Shown: one piece after another, positions 48,758 to 57,109 of the stretch
Numbering within the stretch: position 1 is the first letter of the stretch
Layout: each line of letters starts with the position of its first letter
Assembly (NCBI GenBank): GCA_036677375.1
Contig: JAVBWO010000001.1
Coordinates: 62,001-126,000 of the forward strand
Length of the DNA: 64,000 bases
Origin: JAVBWO01 sp036677375
GTDB lineage: Bacteria > Bacillota > Dehalobacteriia > UBA4068 > UBA4997
Direction: 5' to 3'
The notes under the pieces: model-generated
Database searches by the model: none
What the model was told of the DNA's origin: nothing
The model's input: the letters and a program-made list of their open reading frames with translations, nothing else
Position numbers and translations under genes: made by a program

Positions 48758-49900
48758 TTACTGTTTTTTCCCAGCTCCGTATAGAGCGCGCAAATCAAAA
48801 ATAGAATTTACTAAACCGAGAAGCATTAAGAAAAAGAGGAAATATTGAAAGAAAAAAATAAAAAGTATAATCCAGATCGCCTTGGAAAAAGGCGTGGGAA
48901 ATCTCTTCCACATCCACACCACAAAAGCAAGACCGTAAACAGCCAAAATAGGAGCCATGATATAGGTCATATTCAAAGCAACGGTATTCAACAATGCATA
49001 ATCCAGCCAACGGCTCAAGGCAAGTGCAGTCAGGCCGATAATAACGCCCCAAATCATCTGCCAGGGCATGCGCCATTCACGAAAAGGCAAAAGATGGCTA
49101 AACTGATAACCAAACCGTTTTAAGAGCACTTTATCCAAAGCATAATTTACCATAGCAGCCACCATGGTAAAAATAATAAAAGAGGCAGGCAATAACAGTT
49201 TCAACCATTTTATCAGGGTTTCCCGCATTTCCGCCAAGGTCATACCGGAAGCCTTCAACAAATCGTCCAAACGGCCGGCTTGCTGGTACACATCCAAGAA
49301 GCCATCAACATAATTCTGTACTGCCGCCAATAGCTGCCCAACGGAAATATCCCCCAAAACAGAGGAAAGCACCAAAGTCAAGCCGGCGGAAACCGCTGCT
49401 GCCAGCGTACCGATCAAAAGGGTCCTACCGGCTGAGACCTTCTGCAGGAAACAGTAGCCAAAAACAAGACCAACACCGGCCATATTGACAACTAAGAGCA
49501 GACCCTGGGCAGGCCCGGTCAAAAGCACCAGCAAAACAGCGGTAATTACCGTTCCTATGATGCCGTAGCGCAGTCCGTGTCGAAGAACCAATAGGGTCAG
49601 TGGTAAAGGCCAAACAAAATATAATAAAAGTCCTACTCCCGGCAAAAAGAGGCTGGCAATGCCTAAAAGAGCGGCAACCACCGCAAGCAGCGCACCTTCC
49701 GTTATGGCACGGGTGGTGGAAAACCACGGCGGGCTTTGTCTCTGGCTTTTTCCGGAACAAAATGGCGCTGGGTCGTCGGTTTCTGTTTTTATCTGCACCG
49801 TATTGATTGGTGAGATTCCCTCTTGCCCGGCTTCTTCTATCTTTTTCGCTGCCATTTCCGGCTTGTCTCCCCCAGGCAGCGGCCCTTTTTCTTCTGTCAT
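48758..49900 (-). CDS. DUF2232 (YybS-like) membrane protein
   Basis: An integral membrane protein of 380 residues with about eight hydrophobic segments after a 60-residue hydrophilic, acidic N-terminus. The family lies between rpsR and rplI in Firmicutes, exactly as here. Function is unknown; the fold is related to substrate-binding S components and other small membrane transport proteins. The hydrophilic N-terminal part is longer than in Bacillus YybS. The start ATG 49900 follows AAGGAGCATGCC. Confidence 0.88.
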   Translation of the reverse strand: MTEEKGPLPGGDKPEMAAKKIEEAGQEGISPINTVQIKTETDDPAPFCSGKSQRQSPPWFSTTRAITEGALLAVVAALLGIASLFLPGVGLLLYFVWPLPLTLLVLRHGLRYGIIGTVITAVLLVLLTGPAQGLLLVVNMAGVGLVFGYCFLQKVSAGRTLLIGTLAAAVSAGLTLVLSSVLGDISVGQLLAAVQNYVDGFLDVYQQAGRLDDLLKASGMTLAEMRETLIKWLKLLLPASFIIFTMVAAMVNYALDKVLLKRFGYQFSHLLPFREWRMPWQMIWGVIIGLTALALSRWLDYALLNTVALNMTYIMAPILAVYGLAFVVWMWKRFPTPFSKAIWIILFIFFFQYFLFFLMLLGLVNSIFDLRALYGAGKKQ

Positions 49901-50086
49901 GGCATGCTCCTTGCAATAGTTTTGTTCATTAAGATCATCGGTTCCTATAGCATAGGTTTTCGCAAAATATTTTCCCTACAGTATCCTGTGCATAGCGGCA
50001 ACAAATCTTAAGATTTAAGATTACGCAGGATCTGACAGTATAACTTCGCTCATTAAGGCAAATTTTCCTGCCGCTCATCTTGAAAG

Positions 50087-50117
50087 AAGAAGCGAGGTGA
50101 AGAACACCTCGCTTCTC
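50087..50117 (-). terminator. Terminator after rpsR
   Basis: AGAAGCGAGGTG and CACCTCGCTTCT form a perfect 12-bp stem with a 5-base loop directly at the rpsR stop codon. T-rich sequence follows on the minus strand. It separates the rpsF-ssb-rpsR unit from DUF2232. Confidence 0.85.
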
Positions 50118-50118
50118 A

Positions 50119-50397
50119 TTATTCTGCAGTATAAGGCAATAAAGCAACAACGCGGGCCCGCTTGATGGCTTCGGTCAAAGCACGTTGGTGTTTGGCACAA
50201 TTGCCGGAAAGCCGACGAGGTAAGATCTTGCCGCGTTCAGTCACATATTTACGCAGGCGGTTCAAGTCTTTGTAATCAATATAATCTACCTTATCAGCGC
50301 AGAAACTGCAAACCCGACGGCGGGTACGGCGGTTTCTGTTACCGCGGGGACCTCTGTCCCGTCCTTCGGAGCGGTCGCTTTTTTCCATATCGCTCAT
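50119..50397 (-). CDS. rpsR: 30S ribosomal protein S18
   Basis: A 92-residue S18 with a basic N-terminal extension and the core DYKDLNRLRKYVTERGKILPRR. It has a zinc-type ligand set (VCSFCADK and NCAKHQ), so it is a C+ paralogue. It forms a heterodimer with S6, which is encoded upstream in the same operon. Confidence 0.97.
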   Translation of the reverse strand: MSDMEKSDRSEGRDRGPRGNRNRRTRRRVCSFCADKVDYIDYKDLNRLRKYVTERGKILPRRLSGNCAKHQRALTEAIKRARVVALLPYTAE

Positions 50398-50427
50398 GAA
50401 TTTTTCCTCCTCAATGATTAAAAGGGC

Positions 50428-50832
50428 TTAAAAGGGAACGTCATCCTCATTGATCGAAAGACCCGGCTCTTCATAGGTACTGCCATAGCTACCGGTACTG
50501 CTACTACCCTCTTTCGGAGAAAGGAACCGCACATCTTCCGCAACCACTTCCGTGACACTGCGCTTATTGCCTTCTTTATCCGTATAATTCCTGATCTGCA
50601 AGCGGCCGTCAACAGCGGCCAGCTTACCTTTGGAAAGGTAGTTTGCACAATTTTCACCTATTTTGCCCCAAACAACGATGTTAATAAAATCGGTTTCCCG
50701 CTCGCCCTGAGCGTTCTTACGATTTCTGTCTACCGCCAGGGTAAACGTTGCCACCGCTGTGTTATTGGTTGGGGTATAACGCAGTTCCGGGTCACGAACC
50801 AGACGACCGATAAGGACTATGCGGTTAAGCAT
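50428..50832 (-). CDS. ssb: Single-stranded DNA-binding protein
   Basis: A 134-residue SSB: an OB-fold (MLNRIVLIGRLVRDPELRYT, then DFINIVVWGK) of about 105 residues and an acidic C-terminal tail ending in DDVPF, the partner-binding peptide. ATG 50832 follows GGGGTGG; eight open codons upstream are not needed. It lies between rpsF and rpsR as usual. Confidence 0.97.
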   Translation of the reverse strand: MLNRIVLIGRLVRDPELRYTPTNNTAVATFTLAVDRNRKNAQGERETDFINIVVWGKIGENCANYLSKGKLAAVDGRLQIRNYTDKEGNKRSVTEVVAEDVRFLSPKEGSSSTGSYGSTYEEPGLSINEDDVPF

Positions 50833-50864
50833 CTTTCCACCCCTATTCTTTTGCAATCAGTCAT

Positions 50865-51152
50865 TTATTCAGGTAATTTTGTAACGAGATAGCGTAAAAT
50901 TTCATCGTTGATTCTGAAATTACGCTCCAACTCGGCGGGCAAACCGGCATCGCCGTTGAATTGTACCAATACATAGTACCCTTCACGAACTTTGTCAATT
51001 TCGTAGGCCAACCGCCGTTTTCCCCATGGGTCCACTTTGGTCACCTCTCCGCCATTGGATTGGATGAGCGCATTGTACTTCTCAACGAAGTCACGGTAAG
51101 CTTCTTCTTCATAATTGGGTTTCATCACATAAAGAGCTTCATAACCGCGCAT
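50865..51152 (-). CDS. rpsF: 30S ribosomal protein S6
   Basis: A 95-residue ribosomal protein with RGYEALYVMKPN at the start and DPWGKRRLAYEIDKVREGYYVLVQF in the middle. AGGAGGTGAAAGG precedes the start. It heads the rpsF-ssb-rpsR operon. Confidence 0.97.
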   Translation of the reverse strand: MRGYEALYVMKPNYEEEAYRDFVEKYNALIQSNGGEVTKVDPWGKRRLAYEIDKVREGYYVLVQFNGDAGLPAELERNFRINDEILRYLVTKLPE

Positions 51153-51237
51153 ATCCTTTCACCTCCTCCCTTTGGACTAACGGCCCCAATGCACAGGCAT
51201 TTTATGGGGCAGGGACTTCCCTAAAGTCTTGTGACAA
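51153..51237 (-). promoter_or_regulatory. Probable S6:S18 autoregulatory leader of rpsF
   Basis: The transcript leader can fold into an outer GACT/AGTC stem and an inner GCCCC/GGGGC stem-loop, with CCG directly after the inner stem (GGGGCCGTTAGTC). This arrangement, with an unpaired CCG in a side bulge, is the hallmark of the S6:S18 binding RNA that lets the proteins repress their own operon. A covariance-model search would settle it. Confidence 0.5.
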
Positions 51238-51243
51238 TTACAA

Positions 51244-51272
51244 ATTATATCATAGCTATATGTTTTTTACAA
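51244..51272 (-). promoter_or_regulatory. Promoter of rpsF-ssb-rpsR
   Basis: On the minus strand TTGTAA (51267-51272) and TATAAT (51244-51249) are 17 bases apart. Transcription would begin near 51237. Confidence 0.78.
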
Positions 51273-51414
51273 GCTTTTTTATCCCTTGGTTCACTCGGTT
51301 TTTATTAAACTAAAAGGGGAACCCAAACTTTTTTGCCAACTTCAGCGCAACAAAGCCTTGCGCTTAAAAGATGGTTTTCTAAATCCCTGAAAATTTTTCT
51401 GTCTTCCCTATCTT

Positions 51415-51618
51415 CTACTTTTCCGGACCGTTGCAGTGAATAACTTCTTTGACTCTTTTCTCCAAATCGCTCCTGGGCAAAAGCACCTGATGACCACAGG
51501 TTTCACATTGCAAACGGAAGTCGACGCCGCAACGCAGAACCAGCCACCGGCTGCCGCCGCAGGGATGCGGTTTTTTCAAGCGCAGGCTGTCGCCCACTTT
51601 TATTTGCAGATTGCTCAT
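51415..51618 (-). CDS. DUF951 domain protein
   Basis: A small protein of 67 residues of the DUF951 family, found widely in Firmicutes and often near rpsF. It has the family opening IKVGDSLRLKKPHPCGG and a zinc-ribbon-like cysteine set (HPCGG, RCGVDF, CETCGH). Either ATG 51618 or the GTG at 51630 could be the start; GAGGTG lies nine bases before the ATG. Function is unknown. It is the last gene of the long larB-to-DUF951 transcript. Confidence 0.88.
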   Translation of the reverse strand: MSNLQIKVGDSLRLKKPHPCGGSRWLVLRCGVDFRLQCETCGHQVLLPRSDLEKRVKEVIHCNGPEK

Positions 51619-51632
51619 GTCTTTTTTCACCT

Positions 51633-52631
51633 CTAACGGACTGCTTCCTCCGGGGGATTTTCCGCCGCCGTTTCCCCGTCTAGCTCCGCTGCCTCATCCG
51701 GGATTGCCTCAGCCTGGAATTGTCGCATAGCCGCCTGAACTGCCGCTTCCACAGCCCATTCGCCGCCGGCATCAATGGATTCCAAAGCTGTCTTGGCCTC
51801 TTCGCCGCCGAATTCTCCCAAGGCGGCGGCCACAGCCGCCCTTACCAGGAGATCCCCATCCTGGCATAAAGGCTTCAACAAAGCAACACCTTCCGGCAAC
51901 CGCCAGGCTTCAATGGCGGCAATGGCCGCGCATCGTACTGCGGAAACTTCATCCTGCAATGCTTCGGTAAGCAAGCCGAATGAGCAGTTTCCAGCAGGCA
52001 TCTGTGCTAAAACCTGTAGGAGGGTTTCTTTGGTTTTGCCGCCACTTTTGGCAAAAAGGGCTTCCATGGCTCGGATGCCCGGCCGGCCGCAAGCCGCCAA
52101 GGCTTCTCCGGCCCGGGCGGTTAAATACTTATTCGAATTCAGCAATGCTGTTAAAAGCAAAGGTACCATTAAAGAATTCTCAATTTTGGGCATCAGCGCG
52201 GCTGTGGTAGCCGCAGCCCGGGGCGTTTCATGACGCAGGGTCTCCACAAGACGGCGGCGCAGATCATCATTTTGCAGCCAGGGCCAAAGAGCCGCCAAAG
52301 CGGTCTCCGCATTTGGATCTTCTCCTAAAAGTGCAATGATCTGGGGACCGCGTTCCTGCCTGAGCCAAACAGCGGCGGCCATCTCCCGCTGGCCTTCCTC
52401 CAAAGACGGCCAAACCTTTACCAATTCCGCCATGGCTTCCGCGGTGGGGGTTTCCGTTTTCGGTTTTCCGGCTTTGGCTTTTACCGCTTCTTCCCGCATG
52501 ACTTCTTCAATGTCTGCTTCCTTATTGTTCTTGTGCTTTCTTCCCTGCACGATCATAAAGATAAGCCCAATGACGATCACAAGACCGATGCCGGCAGCAA
52601 GCAAGGTGTTTTCACTTATCCAGGCAGCCAT
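51633..52631 (-). CDS. Membrane-anchored HEAT-repeat protein
   Basis: A 332-residue protein with one N-terminal membrane helix (about residues 8-28), a charged linker, and then repeated helical hairpins of HEAT/PBS-lyase type (for example DEVSAVRCAAIAAIEAW, DGDLLVRAAVAAALGEFG). The C-terminus is acidic. No catalytic residue is seen, so it is likely a scaffold. It lies three bases to a few bases from DUF951 and 24 bases after yedF, within the selenium operon. I cannot assign a role. Confidence 0.82.
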   Translation of the reverse strand: MAAWISENTLLAAGIGLVIVIGLIFMIVQGRKHKNNKEADIEEVMREEAVKAKAGKPKTETPTAEAMAELVKVWPSLEEGQREMAAAVWLRQERGPQIIALLGEDPNAETALAALWPWLQNDDLRRRLVETLRHETPRAAATTAALMPKIENSLMVPLLLTALLNSNKYLTARAGEALAACGRPGIRAMEALFAKSGGKTKETLLQVLAQMPAGNCSFGLLTEALQDEVSAVRCAAIAAIEAWRLPEGVALLKPLCQDGDLLVRAAVAAALGEFGGEEAKTALESIDAGGEWAVEAAVQAAMRQFQAEAIPDEAAELDGETAAENPPEEAVR

Positions 52632-52655
52632 CGTTTACCCCCCTGTTTCCAAGAT

Positions 52656-53264
52656 TTATACAGTCAGCTTTTTCCCTGCCTTTTTCAAGATATCCACAAT
52701 CTCATACATATTGCCTATCCGGCCTACCGCTAATTTATCTTTGATGCCGTAGAAATCCAGACAAGTGCCGCAAACCACGATTTCCGTGCCGTTCTTGGCC
52801 ATTTCCCTTAAGCTTTCCAAAACAGAGGAACCTTGGCAGGCTAAGGTCACACCTCCATTGACGATAGTAACCCAACGGGGCGCTTCGTCACTCACCGAAA
52901 TGGTGTATAAAAAGCTCTTCATTAAAATTGCACCCAAATCATCGTTACCATGGCCAAAGGTCGTGGAAGAAATAAACAATGCCAAATCTTCGTTTTCCCT
53001 GGTCAACTGGGGGGACAAATCATTGATCATCCCTACCACAAAAGGACTGCCTTTGCTGATGGTCACCTGATATGTGCCGCTGGCTTCTTTGACCTCCACC
53101 GGCAGGGACATCCCTTCCGCCAAACGCACTACATTATCCCGGGCGATGGTATTGTCCACCAAGGTTACCACAACGCCCTCCGCTATGGCTTCCAAAGCTT
53201 TTTTGGTGGCGATTACCGGTTTGGGGCATTCCATTCCCCTGGCGTCAACTTGTTGCATTTCCAT
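52656..53264 (-). CDS. yedF: Selenium metabolism protein YedF
   Basis: A 202-residue two-domain protein: an N-terminal TusA/SirA-like domain with the cysteine motif GMECPKPVI (Cys13) and a C-terminal DsrE-like domain (CGTCLDFYGIKDKLAVGRIGNMYEI). YedF is found with SelD in selenium-using bacteria and may deliver selenium from a donor to SelD. It is 49 bases downstream of selD. This pairing supports use of selenium for selenocysteine, or for a labile selenium cofactor. Confidence 0.94.
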   Translation of the reverse strand: MEMQQVDARGMECPKPVIATKKALEAIAEGVVVTLVDNTIARDNVVRLAEGMSLPVEVKEASGTYQVTISKGSPFVVGMINDLSPQLTRENEDLALFISSTTFGHGNDDLGAILMKSFLYTISVSDEAPRWVTIVNGGVTLACQGSSVLESLREMAKNGTEIVVCGTCLDFYGIKDKLAVGRIGNMYEIVDILKKAGKKLTV

Positions 53265-53312
53265 ATCAAGACAACACTCCTTTACTACTATATCGTTTAT
53301 TGCAATCTCATT

Positions 53313-54362
53313 TTAATCTTTTGACGAAAGGTTTTTACAGATCCGTATTTGACCAGGGAACCCGTTCAGCTGTCCAATCACGGCATAAAACACGCCAAGC
53401 TTGTTCAATTCCTCCCGCAAAAGCATCGCCTTTTCCGGCGGTACCGCCATCAGGAGTCCGCCGCTGGTTTGCGGGTCTACCATGCAATCCAAAACATTTT
53501 GGGGAACATCCGGATCGGCCACGATTTTTTCGCCCAGATAAGCCCTATTGCGGTGGCCTCCCGCCGGAAGTAAGCCCATATTGGCATACTCTAAGGCCTG
53601 GGGCCAAATGGGAAGAGTATCCGCCCAAACTTCGGCGCCGCAGCCGCTGGCATCCGCCAGTTCCCATAAATGGCCCAAAAATCCGAAACCGGTGATATCG
53701 GTGGCCCCTTTAACACCGGCTTTTATCATGCAAATGGCGCCGTCTTTATTGAGCGTGGCCATGCCCTGGGCCACGGGAATGGCTTCTTCCATGGTCAGCA
53801 GACCGCCTTTTATCGCTGTAGCAATGATTCCCGTGCCTAGTTTTTTGGTCAAAAACAACAAATCTCCCGGCCTGCCGCCGCTATTGGCGGTAATATCATC
53901 GGGATGGGCGGTGCCGGTGACGGACAAACCATATTTCGGCTCATCATCCTCAATGGTATGCCCCCCAATGAGAAGGGCTCCTGCCTCTATCACCTTGCTT
54001 ACACCGCCCAACAGGATATCCGCCAGCACTTGCTCACTCAAACAATGGGGAAATGCCGCAATATTCATCGCTGTAATGGGTGTCCCTCCCATGGCGTAAA
54101 TATCGCTTAAGGCATTGGCGGCGGCAATCTGTCCAAACAGGTAAGGATCGTCCACCATAGGAGTGAAGAAATCCAAAGTCTGAATGATGGCCAGATCCGG
54201 CCGCAAACGGTAAACGCCCGCATCGTCATAAGTGTCGGAACCTACTAATAAGTCAGGGTGGCTAAAGCGAGGCAATTTCTTCATGATCTTGCTTAGGTCC
54301 TCCGGACCCCATTTCGCTGCTCAGCCGGAGGTCTTTGCCATTTCCGTCAGTCTTTTCGCCAA
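53313..54362 (-). CDS. selD: Selenophosphate synthetase SelD with in-frame TGA selenocysteine
   Basis: SelD makes monoselenophosphate from selenide and ATP. The frame continues upstream of the first ATG (54284) through TGA 54321-54323. The residues around it read TSG-U-AAKWGPEDL, which align with the SelD catalytic loop where Cys17 and Lys20 of Escherichia coli are three apart, as U14 and Lys17 are here. So the TGA is selenocysteine. I place the start at TTG 54362, eight bases after AGGAGG, giving 349 residues; ATG 54341 is an alternative. Later motifs are normal (DPQTSGGLLMA). A caller that stops at TGA loses the catalytic residue. Confidence 0.92.
54296..54308 (-). promoter_or_regulatory. 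Candidate bacterial SECIS hairpin in selD
   Basis: Starting 12 bases after the TGA, GGTCC and GGACC form a perfect 5-bp stem around a GGA loop. A G in the apical loop about 18 bases after the codon fits bacterial SECIS elements bound by SelB. The hairpin lies in coding sequence. Confidence 0.7.
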
Positions 54363-54386
54363 GCCAACCACCTCCTCTCGAATTCT

Positions 54387-55124
54387 TTATTTAATAAAGG
54401 TTTCAAACTTTTCCGTACTGTCAGGAGTTTTCATTCCGATAGGGCAAACCGCGAGACAGATGCCGCAAACCTGTTTGCCAAAGCTGTGCCGTGTCTCGGC
54501 CAGCCACTTGGAACATGCCGGCGCATCCAGCCGCATTTCCAGGGGTTGTCCCGGTGCAAAACGCACCCCTTTAATGGCGTGAGCAGGACAATGATCCCTG
54601 CAAGAGGTACAATGTTCCGGACAGCCAGACGCCAGCGGAGTTCCCGGGGTAAGAGGCGCCTGCGTCAGCACCGTAGCCAACCGCAACCGCGGCCCCACCT
54701 TGGGATTGATCAAACAAGAGCTCCTGCCGATCCAGCCCAGACCCGCCAAACTGGCTGCCAACCGGTGGCTGAAAATACTGGCCAATTTATCTTCCCCCAC
54801 CCGCTGGGAAGCAGGAATCGGAAAAGACCGGTAACCCTGTTCCTCCAGAAAGTTGGCCAGCCGCATCGCCATATCGTCCAACCGGGCGTTCAGCACATCA
54901 TAATACCGTAAATAGGTATGGGTAGGTCCCACCAAAAGCTCGTTCACCACCTGCCGGGGAAAATAAAGACCCATGGATACCGCCCTGGGATATGCTTCCC
55001 AGGCATCGCCGTATTCCAAAAGCAAAACATTCTTTGCTTGAGTCAGATCTGCCACGCCGAAAAGATCGGCTCCCAGCGCCGAGAGATACGAAAGAATTTT
55101 CGTTTCATGAGACGCATTAAACAT
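54387..55124 (-). CDS. 4Fe-4S double-cluster protein, epoxyqueuosine reductase-like
   Basis: A 245-residue protein related to the catalytic part of QueG. It has two cluster motifs, CPEHCTSCRDHCP and the CGICLAVCP with an upstream cysteine, after an N-terminal B12-binding-like region including GLGWIGRSSCLI. It is much shorter than QueG (about 380) and lacks its C-terminal HEAT-like part, so queuosine reduction is not certain; related proteins act in other cobalamin-dependent reductions. It overlaps the cvpA gene by 8 bases and is followed by selD 24 bases later. Confidence 0.85.
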   Translation of the reverse strand: MFNASHETKILSYLSALGADLFGVADLTQAKNVLLLEYGDAWEAYPRAVSMGLYFPRQVVNELLVGPTHTYLRYYDVLNARLDDMAMRLANFLEEQGYRSFPIPASQRVGEDKLASIFSHRLAASLAGLGWIGRSSCLINPKVGPRLRLATVLTQAPLTPGTPLASGCPEHCTSCRDHCPAHAIKGVRFAPGQPLEMRLDAPACSKWLAETRHSFGKQVCGICLAVCPIGMKTPDSTEKFETFIK

Positions 55125-55752
55125 TTTTGCCCATCTCCGGCGATAGCGTTTTCACATCCGGCAAGGTCAAATCCGGCAATTGAGGCGGATTTGCAGCAAT
55201 GCGCAAGGCCCATACGCCGATTTTTTCCACCCAAGGCAAAACATAATCCGAGGTGGCAAAAAGCTGAGAAAGCATCGGCCAAAAGCCTTCTGTTTTTCCT
55301 GCCGCAAAGGTAGGCGCCAGCCACAAGGAAAAAGCCGCAATCACCAGCGTCATGACAAAAACGCCGGCGGCCACGCCTAAAATTCTGTTAAAAAAACCTA
55401 AAAAAGTCAGATTCAATACTCTGGAAACCAAACTCACTAATAAATGGATCATAAAATAGATCACCGCAAATAGGACGACAGCAAGTACCAGTTCCGCAAT
55501 ATGCCCCGGTACACTGCTGCTGTAAAACAGCTGCTTCAGCAGAATCTGCCAGGTATTGGTGGCGGAAGACGTTGTTGCCGCCTCAGGCAAAAGCTTGATC
55601 AGGTAGGGGACTAAAACTGCCGACAGCCTTCTTGCCAAGAGAATCGCCAGGAAAATACCACCGATTCCTCCCAAGATACGCAAAAAACCCTTATGCCAGC
55701 CCCACATCATCGCCAAGATCAGGAGAACGCCCAGGATAATGTCACCAAGCAT
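55117..55752 (-). CDS. CvpA family membrane protein
   Basis: A 211-residue protein with four membrane segments and a cytoplasmic or external C-terminal tail of about 40 residues. The CvpA pattern GDIILGVLLILAMMWGWHKGFLRILGG opens the protein. CvpA proteins are named for colicin V production in Escherichia coli but appear to act in envelope homeostasis. Its 3' end overlaps the next gene by 8 bases, so they are translated together. Confidence 0.88.
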   Translation of the reverse strand: MLGDIILGVLLILAMMWGWHKGFLRILGGIGGIFLAILLARRLSAVLVPYLIKLLPEAATTSSATNTWQILLKQLFYSSSVPGHIAELVLAVVLFAVIYFMIHLLVSLVSRVLNLTFLGFFNRILGVAAGVFVMTLVIAAFSLWLAPTFAAGKTEGFWPMLSQLFATSDYVLPWVEKIGVWALRIAANPPQLPDLTLPDVKTLSPEMGKNV

Positions 55753-55781
55753 CGGCTTACCTCCCTCCCAATTGTTATTTA

Positions 55782-57059
55782 TTATTTTCTGACCTGACCA
55801 TCCCCGTTAATAATATATTTGATGGTGGTCATGGCCAAAAGACCCATAGGACCCCTGGTATGCAATTTCTGCGTACTAATTCCCATTTCCGCGCCGAACC
55901 CATACTGAAAACCATCGGTGAAACGGGTGGAAGCATTGACATAAACAGCGGCGGCATCCACCTCCCACTGGAAGCGGCGGGCACGGGCATAATCCTTGGT
56001 CAAAATGGCCTCGCTATGGTGTGTACCATAAGTTGCAATATGATCTATGGCTTCGTCCATGCTGGTTACTACCTTCACTGCCAGAATCAGCGCCAAAAAT
56101 TCCGTTTGATAATCCTCTGCCACGGCGGGGATGCCTTGCGGCAGATAAGCTGCAGCTTTCGGGCATACCCTCAGCTCCACCCCGGCCGCCGTCAGCCGTT
56201 CGCCTACGACAGGCAGGAAATCGGCGGCAATCTTTTCATGCACCAAAAGAGTTTCCGCCGCATTACAGGTACTGGGACGCTGCACCTTGGCATTATAAAC
56301 GATCTCTACCGCCTGAGCAATATCCGCTCCCGCATCTACATAAATATGGCAATTCCCCACACCGGTCTCGATTACCGGTACGGTGGCATTGGCAACCACA
56401 GACTGGATCAGTCCGGCGCCGCCACGAGGGATCAAAACATCTATGTAACCGTTTAAACCCATCATTTCCTGGGCCGTTTCCCGGCTGGGGTCGGCCACCA
56501 GCTGGATGCTGCCTGCCGGAACTCCGGCATTTTCCGCCGCCAGGGCCAGGATCTCTGCTATCGCTTTATTGGAATTCAAAGCATCGCCACTGCCCCGCAA
56601 AAGTACGGCATTACCGGTTTTGAGGCAAATACCGGCGGCGTCCGCCGTCACATTGGGACGAGCCTCATAAATGATGCCAACCACGCCAAGGGGTACGCGA
56701 ACCTGGCCGATTTGAAGATTCTGTGCACCAAACCACATGCCATCCACCTTGCCAATGGGGTCGGTCAAAACGGCTAAAGCCCGCAAGCCGTCCGCCATAT
56801 CCTCAATGCGCTCTTCCGTCAGGAGCAACCGATCCATAAAGGAAGCGGACATTTTCTTTTCTTTCGCAGCCGTCATATCCTGTGCATTGGCTTCTAAAAT
56901 AGTCTCTTTCCGATGTCTCAAAGCATTGGCCATTGCCAATAACGCAGCATTTTTCGTATCGGTAGGCAGAATAGCCAGCTTCCGGGCGGCGGCCTTCGCA
57001 ATCTTCGCCTGGTTCAGTAACATTTCCTGCTTATTTCCCACAATTTGTTTGTTATCCAT
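55782..57059 (-). CDS. proA: Glutamate-5-semialdehyde dehydrogenase (gamma-glutamyl phosphate reductase)
   Basis: ProA reduces gamma-glutamyl phosphate in proline synthesis. The 425 residues show the catalytic cysteine in PSTCNAAETLLV, the motif VPLGVVGIIYEARPNVT and the C-terminal FGAEMGISTQKLHTRGPMGL. AAGGAGGC precedes ATG 57059. It follows proB by 50 bases. Confidence 0.97.
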   Translation of the reverse strand: MDNKQIVGNKQEMLLNQAKIAKAAARKLAILPTDTKNAALLAMANALRHRKETILEANAQDMTAAKEKKMSASFMDRLLLTEERIEDMADGLRALAVLTDPIGKVDGMWFGAQNLQIGQVRVPLGVVGIIYEARPNVTADAAGICLKTGNAVLLRGSGDALNSNKAIAEILALAAENAGVPAGSIQLVADPSRETAQEMMGLNGYIDVLIPRGGAGLIQSVVANATVPVIETGVGNCHIYVDAGADIAQAVEIVYNAKVQRPSTCNAAETLLVHEKIAADFLPVVGERLTAAGVELRVCPKAAAYLPQGIPAVAEDYQTEFLALILAVKVVTSMDEAIDHIATYGTHHSEAILTKDYARARRFQWEVDAAAVYVNASTRFTDGFQYGFGAEMGISTQKLHTRGPMGLLAMTTIKYIINGDGQVRK

Positions 57060-57109
57060 AGAATTATGCCTCCTTGCATTTTAACAACAAAAAATCTACA
57101 CAAACAATA

